Source of the DNA: Puccinellia tenuiflora
Taxonomy: Eukaryota > Streptophyta > Magnoliopsida > Poales > Poaceae
Length of the DNA: 64,000 nt
Assembly (NCBI GenBank): GCA_012064385.1
Contig: QRDG01000534.1
Span: 611,348-675,347 of the forward strand
Direction: 5' to 3'
A program made the translations under genes and the position numbers. The notes beneath the pieces were generated by a model. The model was not told the DNA's origin. It saw nothing but the letters and a program-made list of their open reading frames with translations, and searched no databases. Below, one piece after another: positions 34,012 through 45,425 of the stretch. Position 1 is the first letter of the stretch. The number at the start of each line of letters is the position of its first letter.

Positions 34012-34172
34012 TCTCTCTCGATGTCTCGAACGCTACCATCACCTAGCTTGGCCTTACAAGGAAAGAATTCAACTATAATTTCGAAGCTAGGCGCAGAATC
34101 TCCCCTATTTGTCAATGGCGGGAAGCGGCGGTTAGCTAGGGGTGCAGGGGATGAGAACCAAATCGAGTTCAA

Positions 34173-35479
34173 AATAAGCTACAAGAGGGTGCGCATTACC
34201 GATTTGTTGTACTCTCTCCTCCCACCATCTCAATAAGCCCACGCGCACCTCTCCACCCCCTCTCCACCCGCTCAAAATCTAGATTTCAAATCGGCCGGGA
34301 AAATGAGCATGAGGCCAGGAATGCATCCAAAATTGAGGGGAAAGGGGCTGGGCGTTGCGAAATTACTCACCCGCGATAGCTGCTCCGCCGCCGAGAAAGG
34401 CGCTCCACCGCCGTCGAGAAGAAACCGCCACCGCCGCCGGATAAGAGGCAAAGGGAGGCGCGTCGAGCCGAGCACGGGCGAGTCGACCGGGATTCGAGCT
34501 CGGTCTACGTGGCAACTAAGTGGACCCCACCTGTCGGAGCACATAACCCCCTCTGTCCTAACCTAATCTTGCCCTCCATTAAGAACCAGACAGCCGTTTT
34601 GTCAGTTAGTCATGCCAGAGCTATTTAGACGCTAAGAAACGTCGCACAGGAGCTATTTCAGCCAAAGACGTCGCTTCCTGTCCAATTCCCCTCAACGACA
34701 TCGCACATGAGCTATTTGCCCGTGGATGGAGGGGGTTGGGAGCAGACGAGCTAGGATGAGGTTAGGAGAAGGCTACCATGAAGTGGAGGACATGAATCAG
34801 AGAGGAGGAGGAGGCGATCTGCGGCGAAGGCGGCGGCGCAAGGGGATTTTAGGAGAGGCGGCACGGCGGGAGAGCAGATCGATTTGGGGGAGGAGAAGCC
34901 GACGATCCGTAACCGGCCTGATTTTTTTGGATGCAGGTCGGAAACATGCGTGATTAGCGGCGGAAAGGGAAGCAGCATAGGACCGTTCGATATAGACGGG
35001 GTGGACGTTGTCGGATCGGTCCGATGCTTTGTTTCCCATCTGACTACGATAGTTAGTATTTACCTTGATGGCAAGTTGATGACTCGACGGTGAATATTAA
35101 GGAAAGGAGAGCGAGGGGAAGAGGGGGCAGCCCTCGGCCCGATCATCCAATTCGCTCCGACGATCCAGGCATGGTTCAGTAGTCAAAGCAACTTCGTCAC
35201 TTTCGTGGATTTAGCGGTCGTATCAAATACATGTACGTTACAATGGTGTCTTGACCGCGGTGTCATTAAATGTGCCCAACAGTAATATGTAGATCATTCT
35301 CTCGGAAGGAGCTAGCCCATAAAACCTGTACCAAAACATTGCGGTAAAAATTTCTCAGTCTCAGGCTCTTGTTTTAAGTACCAGCCTCATTTTTTTGTAG
35401 CCGTTTTGTCAGTTAGTCATGACAAGCTATTTAGACGCTAAGAAACGTCGCACAGGCTCTTGCGGTAAAACATGTGGTA
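34173..35479. other. Upstream flank of the MULE gene, with copied filler segments
   Basis: I see no gene. The 58-bp segment at 34593-34650 recurs, slightly changed, at 35400-35456. The motif AGCTATTT followed by a CGTCGC-type block repeats several times between 34618 and 34716 and may be part of a MULE terminal repeat. I could not find its inverted partner. Short duplicated tracts around 35339-35370 and 35453-35470 suggest repair patching. Confidence 0.55.
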
Positions 35480-35905
35480 TGTGCGATTTTTTTTTACGCA
35501 CATAGAATGTTCATATGTACATCCAAATTTTTTGTTTGAATTTTAAAATTCATTTTTTGGGTAGTGGGAGCATATGGTCCTATGACCCAAACTGATTTCC
35601 CATTTGAAGAGCATGGTGTTTTGGCTCATGGGTATAGATGCACCCGTTGTGGAAAATTCATTTTAACCAAATTAAAAAAATGTCATAAATTTCAAACAAT
35701 TTTTTTGGATGTATGAATATTCTATGTTCGCACAAAAAAAAGGTTCGCAGGTGTAAAAAAATACAAAAAACATGTTTCGTGCAAAGTCATTTAGGGACGG
35801 GATTTGTCTTTTTTTACACCAACCACAAAAAATATCTTTCCTTCGCGATTTGTTTTTTTACGGACATAGGATGATCATATGTACACCCAATTTTTTTTTT
35901 CTTTT
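35480..35905. repeat. Fold-back element with a third direct copy of one arm
   Basis: The left arm (35480-35534) contains GCACATAGAATGTTCATATG. Its inverted partner is at 35698-35750 and contains TATGAATATTCTATGTTCGC, giving a stem-loop of about 270 bp. A further copy in the left-arm orientation lies at about 35844-35900. I find no clear TSD, so whether it is a MITE or an inverted rearrangement is open. Confidence 0.65.
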
Positions 35906-36222
35906 TTACATAGAGAGTGGATTTTGTACATGTAAAAATAGGTCCAGGGCCTAGGGTCGAACAAGTTCCTATGTGGCGGCGTGGCGCCATGCGGGGCTAA
36001 AAGGGATCACCATGAGTGGCGGATGTTTTTCCCACACCCTTCGACACTACTGACGTGATGCATTTGGCAAACGCGATGGAGGTTCTTCTCATGGTTGGAC
36101 CCGTCCAATGTCGCCGAATGCGACTCTAAGGGTCCCACGAGGCCAACCACGATGCCTGCCCAGTTGACCGTCGAGGACACAACGGCGGCAACGAATTGGT
36201 CGGTTACAAGCACAGGTGTGTG
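35906..36222. other. Short interval without a gene
   Basis: Moderately GC-rich sequence between two repeat elements. I see no supported gene, RNA or regulatory site here. Confidence 0.4.
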
Positions 36223-36810
36223 TAGGAGCGTAAACGAATAGGATAATTTCCGCAATGAATCCGATTCGGAAGCCGTTTAGAGTAATTCATACCCGGTTTG
36301 AAGGAATCCGACGGATAAGGATATACGATTCTGAATTTGACACCCGGATACGATATAGGATATGGTATGTAAAATATCCCCATATATGAATCATCCGAAA
36401 ATTAAATTAAATTATTCGATAAATTTTAAACCAAATAATCCGATTTTCTACCGCAACATCTAACTTAATATTTCCCAATTAGTGGTTAGTGAGGTGTCGA
36501 GTTCATCCGTTAAATAAAAACTCAATTACATAGTGATTTTTTCGACTATGGAGTGCACCTTTTTTAGGCTATTAGGATATTGAACAATTATTTTTGGTTG
36601 TATGGTTCGCAGCGCGTACATATCCGATTATTTTTTCCCCGCCCCGAATCCTCTCTGTTTCCGCCCCGAATCCGTGATATGATATATGATATATCTGCCT
36701 CCGAATCCGCAACCGATCATTATCCGCTCCGCTCCGAATCCGATAAAAAAATGTGGTATAGAATATGATAACGGCAAAATCCGATGCGATCCGATCCGTT
36801 TACATCTCTA
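36223..36810. mobile_element. Probable non-autonomous hAT-like element
   Basis: The ends are inverted and related: TAGGAGCGTAAACGAATAGG at the left and, read on the minus strand, TAGAGATGTAAACGGATCGG at the right. The flanking octamers GGTGTGTG and GATGTGCG agree at 6 of 8 positions, consistent with an old 8-bp TSD. The 588-bp interior is filled with degenerate GAATCCG and its complement and encodes nothing. Plant hAT families with TAGRGATG-type ends are known. Confidence 0.6.
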
Positions 36811-36922
36811 GATGTGCGTCATGTATCTAGATCTGATTATTTGTTCATATGTCTCAATGCGAGCATGGAAAATCGAAGTGTTTTGGTACATACTACTTTT
36901 GCCCCTGCTATTTTCTATGTGG

Positions 36923-38311
36923 TCAGCCGTAGTTGGTGGCCAACAGTTGCGGCAAGAGGACACGAAAACTGCCTCCCGGGTCGCTCTCCCTCGGGCGACT
37001 CCGGAGGAACCAACTCGAATCCCAAAAAAAACCCTAGATCGAATCCCTCCGGCCGCTGCCGTCGCCGGCGCCGGCGGCGGGTGGCGGCGCCCTGCCTGTC
37101 TAATGACGGAGGGCATGGTGGGCGCGCCGGGCCAGAGCTTCTGGGAGCGGAGCAGAGGTGCTGGATCGGGGGCGCATGGCAGGGAGGCGGCGTGGATCTC
37201 CGCGCTCGGCGCGACCTGCTTCGGCGGTGGCTTCGGCGGTCGGGATCGCCTGCGCTTTGACTTCCGGCGGCGCGGCGTGACGGAGGTGGTGGGGCGCCGC
37301 CGTGTCCTCTTCGACGCATGGTATACAGGCGGACGCGCGGGTCGCTCCGGTCTCGGTGCTCGATCTGGCCTGTTGGGCTTTGATCTGGGCCCGTGATGCC
37401 CGGCCAGGGCCATTGCGGTGGGCTGTACTTCGGCCACGACGGCCAATTTGTGCCCTGGTTGACCCCTCTGATGCTGCCGTTCCTGCTGGGAGCAGTCTCG
37501 CGGCGTCGGGGCCTGCGAGGCTGAAAATAATGGCGGTGGTCCTTGGTTCTTATTCGCGGCGAGATGATGATCTACCGGATGTTGGTCCCCATCGATCTGG
37601 TTGGACGGTCGTGTTTCGGAAGCCTCCGCCGGCGAACTCCACTGGGCGACCCATGCCTGAAGATTGTTGGATCGGATGGTATTCGATCGTGCGCACCCAT
37701 GTTTTACTCTGACCGTTTGGTTTTAGAGGGAGCGTTTCAAAGCTCCGCTGGCTGTTTTTTCATGGAGCACGCTTTCTCGTTCCATGGTGCTGGCGGAGAA
37801 TGTCATGAAAGGCGAGATCTGAGGACTGGCAATGGTGGTTCGAATCTTTCTGGCGTTGAGGAATTGGCTTGGTGTTTCATGACTTGGAGCAGCGGCATGT
37901 AAGTGGGGGCGACAACATACGTGAAGTCCAAAGTCCTACCTTTCAGGGTGAAAATCCAAGGTCTGGCCTTAATTGGTTGTGCCTGACAGTGGTCTTGTTA
38001 GAGACATTGTTTTGAGAGTGAGGACTATCTTCAGGGTGAAAACCCAAGGTCTGGCCTTAATTGGCTGTGCCTGGCACTGTTCTTCTTTAAGGCGTTGCTT
38101 TTGAAGAATTGGACATCAGGTGTTGTTTTGGTGGTGGTTGTGTGGCTGCAAGGACTGTAACCCCGTAGCGGGACTTTTCTTTTTAGTTCTTCTTTCTTTT
38201 TGTCTTTCGGCTGTGTGCATCCGTAATGGCTCCAGTTATTGCGTTGTTGCAGAGGCTGGGTGTAATTTGTATCTCCGCGATATTAATATACACTCTTTAT
38301 CTAAAAAAAAA
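36923..38311 (+). mobile_element. Non-autonomous poly-A retroposon with LINE-like 3' end, 1389 bp
   Basis: A perfect 10-bp TSD, TTCTATGTGG, lies at 36913-36922 and 38312-38321. The element ends in nine A residues. Its last 110 bases, with GCTGTGTGCATC, a TGCAGAGGCTGGG block and a T-rich tail, closely resemble the 3' end of grass L1-type LINEs. The 5' half is very GC-rich with CCCTAG and GCCGGCG runs like LINE leaders. No RT or endonuclease is present, so it is most likely an internally deleted LINE. GC-rich overlapping frames between 36808 and 37446 have no domain and I treat them as spurious. Confidence 0.8.
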
Positions 38312-38321
38312 TTCTATGTGG

Positions 38322-40567
38322 AAGACCAACAATTATGCCGCGCACGGACACGGACAACTTTTCCCCTATTGTGGAAATGTTTTCTCCATGGTCTGTGCGC
38401 TATGTTCGATCTGACACTCTTTTATTTCGTGAACAAGTTACGTAATCTGCCCCGTTACAACGTGTGTGATCAATTTTGGGTAAGGTTGAAGGTTAATGCT
38501 CCACATTTACTGCCCCGCATTGACTCAGCTAAGTACGAGGTACATGTCAAGTATTGCATATATACTGGTTCCAGAAACCATACGACTACACGCGGACCCT
38601 CCAACTCCAGTGCTTCGATTTGTGTCCCTACTTCTATACCTTATTCTTCAAGTCAGTGACATATTAAGTGATTGGTGGTACGTGATGCATGACCAGTACA
38701 AAATAGTAGGCCACTCGTGCATACCGACCCCCTTTTGCCTAGCTCCCTATTGATGTAATTCCCCCCTGTAACTTTGGATCATCTTGGTCCCTTTCATTTA
38801 TATAAAAATTACACAGTAGGGGATTCCCCTACGGTAAAGGTGTCAAAAAAAAAAAAAAACTACTACTAGACGTGTGCCGATCTCTTTCACACTTGCACAG
38901 GTAAGACTATCAGTAACCATACTGGACATATATATGCAGAAAAGTGTTGCATTTTGGACCTCTATATGCAGCATGACTTGACTTGAACCGAGCTAGCTAA
39001 CAGCTGAGATGCAGAAGATAGTAGTTCAAGAGTGTGGTTTCCATCAATTTGAATCATGTTACTACCCTTTTTCCATGTCGTTGCACCTCGTTCCCTGTAG
39101 ACCTCAAATGCTGCGTTCCGGAGAATCTCTTCAACACAGGCTGTCTTCCTCGTGGGCTGAAGAAAAATCTCTCTCAACTAGCAAGCTTTCCTGGACGCGG
39201 TTGAATGACTGAATGAGCACCAACATGGAGGGGAGATAAAACGCATTGAGAATGTACTAAAATTCTTTCTTCTTCTCTCTGTAGACGACAAACTATCCTG
39301 TACGATGACAATAATAGGGCATGAAGAGACAACAGGACATGAACTGAATAGTGTCATCCACACAAAAGATCTCCTACTAAGATCGATACAGCTGCATTAG
39401 CCATAAGCCCATAAGTTGCAAAAACACAGAACTGGACTTTTTGGCCGTCCAGTCAGGAGGCAGCCGCATTCAGTACTCACAGTCGATCAGTAAAGTTATA
39501 TATTGGAGTTTCTCAAGTGCTCTCATTCTCTGATCCTACAATTGGCATGCACGACCGGCCAGGCTGTGTGGTGCTCCTGGATTCAGACATGACAGTCGAT
39601 CGGCCGCTAGATTTGATGCCGCCCATAGCCAGCTAGCTACCAAGCTAGACTCTCCCAGAAGAGAAAAGGAGGAGCAGCTAGCAAACCTAGGCAGAGATGA
39701 TAGATTCTCTGATGGGTACGGCCACCGTTTTGCCTAGGCCGTCAGAGAGAAGACCGAAATGAACTCCATGGGTGCATGTTGTTTGTTTGCATTTCTCTTT
39801 GCCAATATCTAAGATATATTCTTCTGAGCTATGCTCCGGTTGCGGCCGGTACGTCTGCATGCCACTGATTTGAAGGGAATCTGAACTCGTGCCACTTAAT
39901 TCCAACTTCTAAGTTAAGCTCCATTTCTTTCTTTCATATATAAACATCAAGCCCCATTTCACTTGATCTGTTTTTCTTGATACCTGTATGGGCCTGTTTT
40001 TTTTAAGGTTCTTTACTCTTAAAACTGAATCCGTGAGTGGCTGATGTCACACTTCTATCTAATTACATATAATGGCACCACGCATGCCCTAACAAAACCG
40101 TTTATTCAGGTTTGCTTAACTCCGTGGTGACAATCAAACTTGCTCATCCTATTGCAGTGGACAATGCAGAAAATTTGTAGCCTATGGGACATGATGTAGT
40201 GCTAAGTTTAATCTTGACAGACGTCACCTTATATGAAATGCAGCGGTGTCGTTCAGAATTAAGGTTAGCATCTTGTAATCCTTCCCTACCATGCATGGTT
40301 GTTGGTTCACCGTTTGTAAGACATTAATTAAGTAATCCTACAATGTTTATTACCGTTCAAAGGCAATCCTGTATGCCGGCTTGCATAGTTGCATGAGTGC
40401 TTTGAGTGCTTCCCTACCATGCGTCCTACGGAGGTGGCGGATTTGGTGCGGAAAGAGATGGCGCTGCGGGCTTTCGTCCACACACAGGATCCTGGAGTCT
40501 GGTTTTTTTGTTTATGTTTGTAAAAGGATTTTTCCCTAACTCAAAACTATGTACATAAACCTCTATT
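38322..40567. other. Gene-free interval with one LINE-like poly-A tail
   Basis: The stretch 38780-38861 ends in about fifteen A residues after GGGGATTCCCCTACGG, a common 3' end of grass LINEs. I could not find its TSD or 5' border. The rest has no supported gene. Several minus-strand frames of 60-70 codons are short and without motifs. Confidence 0.5.
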
Positions 40568-40864
40568 CTATCTAATCGGAACGGCGGATACGACCGCTTT
40601 AAACTTCAAAAAAGAGGTGCATTTCCATCTCCACACATCCCTTCCCTCTGACAGCGGAGCAGCCTCTGCAATCAGACGCCAGCGCAGCAGGAATTGAGTC
40701 ACCGCGCTCACTGAAAGGTAGCCTGTGCTGTCCTTCATCGACGCATGATTCGTTCTATTCTCCTGCACAGTTTGCTTCTGAATCGCTCTTCGTCTGATAA
40801 ACGAATACAAGTCAGGTTGACCGTTCAGCCACGGGTCCTGACAAAAACAAAGTGGCCTTCCCAT
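40568..40864 (-). pseudogene. LINE ORF2 C-terminal fragment
   Basis: The minus-strand frame contains DPWLNGQPDLYSFIRRRA, QKQTVQENRTNHASMKD and VTQFLLRWRLIAEAAPLSEG, then DVWRWKC. This order matches the region after the RT of plant L1-type LINEs, just before the zinc-binding RNase H or zf-RVT part. It is truncated at both ends. There is no poly-A on the minus strand side next to it, so this is an internal scrap. The assignment rests on pattern memory, not a search. Confidence 0.5.
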
Positions 40865-41137
40865 TCTTAGCTTCCCACGGCCATTTAGATCTCAGAGCAT
40901 CATTGAGAATTCTCAAACTGTGTCCCTAAACCACCCTACTATGACATTTGGTGGTTTCTTAAGGTTAAGGAGGTGTGGTGGCAGCTCTAGTTAGTTGTCT
41001 AAGTGCTTCTTCGGTGTTGCTTCATCACATTGTTTCGGTTTGGTTGTATGAATTTATTTATAAAGCGGATGAAATTAAATCTGTATCGAGGAAATAATCA
41101 TACTTCACGGACAGCAAACTGTGTCCTGTGCAATGAC

Positions 41138-41201
41138 ATGCACGGCTGTATGCATCATCACGATGCAGAGGCTGGGGATCCCCTATTTCGGAAAAAAAAA
41201 A
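41138..41201 (+). mobile_element. 64-bp LINE 3' stub with TSD
   Basis: The stub has the LINE 3' signature (GGCTGTATGCATC, GATGCAGAGGCTGGGGAT) and a short A tail (41192-41201). The 9-bp TSD TGCAATGAC lies at 41129-41137 and 41202-41210. This is an extreme 5' truncation, as happens when reverse transcription stops early. Confidence 0.75.
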
Positions 41202-41210
41202 TGCAATGAC

Positions 41211-43356
41211 GCGCTATCACTAGTCATCTTTGTCATGTTTCTGACGTCCGGTAACAAAAAGTATTTTTAAGTAGATGAAAAATCTCGTTGTACACATTGT
41301 AATATATCTAGTTAGTTTAGTTACACACGTTTATCGCCCACGTTAAGGTAGCTAACGTCGATATATACCTATATAAAGTGCTAATCATACCGCATTACAC
41401 AAAGTTGACATAAAGCCTCGGTACCCTTTGCACCTAATTAAGGTAGCTACACAGAAAATAAAAACAAGATATGTACAACTTGAGCGTTTGGCGCCAAATC
41501 ATAGTTTGTCAAGTGTGTGGCTCTTGCATAAAAAAATAAAAATAAAAACTGTGGCTTTTGCGGCGTCAGCTTGTCGCATCCAACACCGCGCAGAAACTAC
41601 GTGCAACACACTGGCTGCGTGGGTTAAACCGGAACGGCGCCGTGCCTACGATTACTATGGTTTGTGCACACAGAGATGCTTTGATACACCGCCCCAAATT
41701 GTCTAAACTGCAATTTTTTCTTATCGCATATCATAACAAAATTTATGAGTATGTAGTGACCATATCCCAAAAACCATGTTATTATATAATATAGAATAGT
41801 GCTACCAAACAATTATTCGGTCGTGAACTCTATAGACCCAGCCATGATTTCCTATCTCGAACATTTTTTTTTCTTGTTGCTGCCTCTTTGTCTACTTGTC
41901 TTTGCTTTCTCCTTGTTCGCCTCTCGGCACCTCATTTCACCTCTTCTCAGTGACGGAGCTAGGAGGTTCAACTTGTATTGTCAAAGCTACACCTAAAAAC
42001 CTAGTAAAACACATTTTAATAGTGCAGATACTCTATTTTTTATGTTGCTTGACATCACAAACAGCAAGTAGCTCCGTCACCGCCTCTTTCTTCTTCCTCC
42101 TCTGTCCAGAACTGCATTGTCTCTCTTTCTCCTCCTCCTCCTCCTCTCCGCTCCGATCCACCGCCTCCACTTGGAGGTGTCAAGTCGAGTTGCCAAGACA
42201 CGAGTAGATGCCCATCACCCTTCAAATGCCCCTTGAAAGCTCACCACCACCGGCCATTCCCTTCGCTTCTCTCTTGTTTCTCCATGGACAGCGATGATGT
42301 GGCAGGACGACCTATGTATTCTTATGATTAAAATACATGATATTTATATTTTAGAACCATTTGTACTCTGAATGACAAGATTTAATGATTGTGTTAATTC
42401 AAGCAAAGCCTAGTTAAGAAACAATAAAAAAAATCTTAAAATAATATGGTGACTAGAACAATAGTTTGAAGACTGTGTCTATAACTAGTTAAAATGATCG
42501 CTATTTGCATTTTCAACAGGCAAAGCACCATATAGTCTCGGAACGACAAGACATCGACAAATTTATACACTCCCATAGTAATATCTTTCATATGAGAGAG
42601 TATGTACAAGTAGTATGGAGTGTATAAGATTATTGCGGTAGTACATTTCAGTTAGTATGTACTTTTTTTCGCATAATCCTTTTTCGTGCACAAATATGAT
42701 GGTATTTCAAAACTATAGCACAAATTACGAGTTCTCTTGTAATTTCTTATGTAATTTGTTTTGAATTATTTTTAAATTTAGTATATAAACATACTCAAAC
42801 CGATTAAAAGTCTCATGTACTATTCTATGGTCGTAGTATATGGGACTTGAAAGTGAGACTAGCTTTTTCATAGTAATAATGATTATCTAAGGACTGCCCA
42901 CTTTGCACAAAGCAAAGTTCTCCTTCTGCCCAGTGTAATGCCTCACAGCTAGCTAGCCGAGACAGAAGAGAAAAGGAAGCGGTGTTAGTTAGCTGGAGTG
43001 AGATAACGTTCTCTACTTATGAGTGCTCTTGTTTTCTACCGATGAGTGCTTAATTGGCACTGATTAATTAATCGGATGCCATCCCTGCCGATATGTTAAT
43101 CAAATGGGCGCACACATCACCTAATGTTCGATCGATCACCTTTTTGCTAGGACGGGCGCGCGCACACGTGCGGTCAGACGCAGGTCGCGACGGACTCGCC
43201 TTTTCGGCACCGTGCTTTGGCCTCTGGTTTCCAACACTTGTTGGCCCCCTTGATCTTAGGACCATCCTAGCAAACGGAGCAATATTTGAATTTTTGTCGA
43301 GGGTTTAAAATTTTGAGGATATCGTAAAACTAATAGAGGATGCCGAAATATTTGCA
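41211..43356. other. Gene-free interval
   Basis: Mostly AT-rich sequence with no supported gene or RNA. Frames in this stretch (for example 41428-41706 and 41896-42207) lack motifs. Around 42570-42860 there are repeated CTCCCATAGTA-like and AGTATGTAC-like words that may be MITE remains, but I find no TSD. Confidence 0.5.
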
Positions 43357-44996
43357 CACTATGGGAAACAGGCGCTACGCCGACGGATTTTAGCCGTCGG
43401 CATAGGAAGAAAGGCCGTCGGCACAGCCTACGTCGACGGCTGCCATCGGCGTACCTCTCTCGGCGTAATATGGTTTCGGCACAGACGTATTTGCCGTCGG
43501 CATATGAAAAGCCATCGGCGTATACTGTGTGCCGATGGCCAGACTTAGCCGTCGGCGTATACGCCGTCGGCGCAGGCCAGGTGGGTCCCACGAGAGCTCT
43601 GACGAGGTTAGCCTCTACGTCGATTTCTTTCGATCAAGCATCCCTTAAGAAAGAAAGTCAAGCATTTCAAAGGTGATGTAGATCACCGGAGAAAGCCTCC
43701 ACCGTACTGGTGATGATATACTTGGTATGATCAAGTATTTAAAAATAATATTTGTAAAGGGTCCTGACAGACAATCTTTTCCGAATGATGCCAACGAACA
43801 CACACCCATGTGGAAAAAAATCTATAGTTTGGGAGCTACCCCATTGGAAAGTCCTAGAGATCCGCTCTGTAATCGACGTGATGCATGTGACGAAAAATCT
43901 TTGTGTGAACCTGCTAGGCTTCTTGGGCGTATATGGGAAGACAAAAGATACACCAGAAGAACGACAGGACCAGCAACGTATGAACAAACGAGATGACCTG
44001 CATCCAGAGCGGTATCAAGGTCCTGCCAGCTACGCTCTTACCAAAATAGAGAAGGAAATCGTTTTTTAAGTACTGAGCAGTATCAAGGTCCCATCTGGCT
44101 TCTCGTCGAATATAAAAAGAATAATAAATATGGTCGAGAAAAAAATTCTCAAACCTAAAGTCTCATGACTGCCACGTGCTTATGACGCAAATACTTCCAG
44201 TTGCATTGAGAGGGTTTCTACCAGAAAATATTCGATTACCCATTGTGAAGCTATGTGCATTCCTCAATGCAATTTCTCAGAAGGTAATCGATCTAGAAAA
44301 TCTACAAAGGTTACAGAATGATGTGGTCCAATGTCTTATCAGTTTCGAGTTGGTGTTCGCACCATCCTTTTTCAATATTATGACGTACCTCCTAACTCAC
44401 CTAGTCGAAGAGATTACCATTCCTGGTCCTGTATTTCTACACAATATGTTCCCCTTTAAGAGGTTCATGGGGGGTCTTAAAGAAATGTGTTTATAACCGT
44501 GCTAGGCCAAAAGAAAGCATCTCCAAGGGCTATGGAACAGAGGATGTCATTGAGTTTTGTGTTGACTTTCTTTCTGTCCTTAAGCCGATTGGTGTTTCTC
44601 AATTACGGCATGAGGGGAGACTGGGTGGAAAAGTCACGCTAGGAAAGAAAGCAATAATAAATATGGACTGGTATTCTTTCATTCAAGCACACTACACAAT
44701 TCTATAAATTTCACCTTGGTGTGGTTCCGTATATCGAGGAACACATGAATATTGTACGCTCCAAAAACCCGGAGCAGTCTGACTCCTGGATTATACTTGC
44801 ACACATGGCGACTTTCGGCAGTTGGTTGCAAACACATCTCATGAATAACACCACTGTTGGAGATGAGCTGTACTTATTGGCCAGGTCATCATCTTCGGCT
44901 ATATTGACTTTCCAAGGTTACGAGATAAATGGGAATACATTTTACACGATTGACCTAGATAAAGAGAGCACCAACCAAAACAGTGGTGTCCGCTTT
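43357..44996 (+). mobile_element. CACTA (CMC/En-Spm) transposon, 5' end with internally deleted body
   Basis: The element begins CACTATGGGAAACAGGCG, a typical CACTA terminal repeat. The next 220 bp are subterminal, with GCCGTCGGC or its complement repeated about seven times. Transposase-like coding starts within 300 bp of the end, so the 5' half of the transposase gene is missing. The body is cut at 44996 by an Athila-type LTR. The 3' terminal repeat is not in the window. Confidence 0.85.
43660..44996 (+). pseudogene. CACTA Tnp2-type transposase (transposase family tnp2) remnant
   Basis: Three frames carry the C-terminal half of a plant CACTA transposase. Frame 43785-44069 has VIDVMHVTKNLCVNLLGF and the HPERYQGPASYAL segment. 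Frame 44176-44496 has LPVALRGFLPENIRLPIVKL, KLCAFLNAISQKVI and VFLHNMFPFKRFMGG. Frame 44721-44999 has VPYIEEHMNIVRSKNPEQ, TFGSWLQTHLM and GDELYLLARS. The frame changes between them, and stops lie near 44070 and 44497, so the gene is dead. The N-terminal part with the first catalytic residues is deleted. The protein end is cut by the LTR at 44997. Confidence 0.88.
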
Positions 44997-45425
44997 TGAT
45001 ACGTCCATTTTGCATCACTATTTTACATCATAATTTATCTTTATTTATTGATATATTTCATATTATGATGCAATACTTATGTTATTTTATCCCATTTTGC
45101 ATGTTTGGCAATTATTGGAGATGCATCCGCCAGAGCCTGGAATCAGCTGGAAAAGTACCTGTCAAGACACCTGACTTCGGAAGCCCCAAAAATTTCAGGA
45201 AAATTCAGAGCGTAATATTTCGGGAAATAAGTCACGGAGCCAGAAGGGGGCGAAGAGGCAAGCAACAGGGGGCAAGGGCGACCCCCTACCGCGGGTCACC
45301 CTAGGGCCGCGGGTGGGGCCCGCCCCTGGTCCTGTGGCCCCTCTCCGGCCTCCCCTTCGGCGTATTATTGACCCTTGACCAAAAAACGTCGGGGGCATCG
45401 AAGAGGAATTTTTCCGCCGCCTCCA

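Larger units (their letters stand above)
29161..34172 (-). pseudogene. Mutator-like (MULE, MuDR/MURA type) transposase gene, split and decayed
   Basis: The N-terminal part begins near 34172, is interrupted by a Copia insertion (32369-34011) and resumes in phase at 32363. An acidic linker follows, then a MuDR-type DNA-binding domain (about 31665-31430; CRWYIS-like CKWYISARR). The MULE transposase domain (about 31110-30600) has IDSSFL, then IHTNACKG, where the second catalytic Asp appears to be Asn (codon 30851-30849). A SWIM zinc finger (CTCQEW to PCEHAI) follows near 30290-30230. A basic tail (KRKAGRPKQSRFKAW) and a likely intron near 29.88-29.94 kb lead to a ten-residue repeat. Other defects are a one-base loss near 32090, TGA at 31265-31263 where Trp is expected, and a TAA inside the repeat. 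It cannot now make an active transposase. Confidence 0.85.

Noticed and set aside
34593..34722. Terminal inverted repeat of the MULE
   Set aside because: It is placed correctly upstream of the transposase, but I found no inverted partner left of 29.2 kb; the matching copy at 35400 is direct.
36808..37446. Long GC-rich overlapping frames on both strands as a host gene
   Set aside because: They are arginine- and proline-rich in every frame, lack domains and lie within a poly-A retroposon with a clear TSD.
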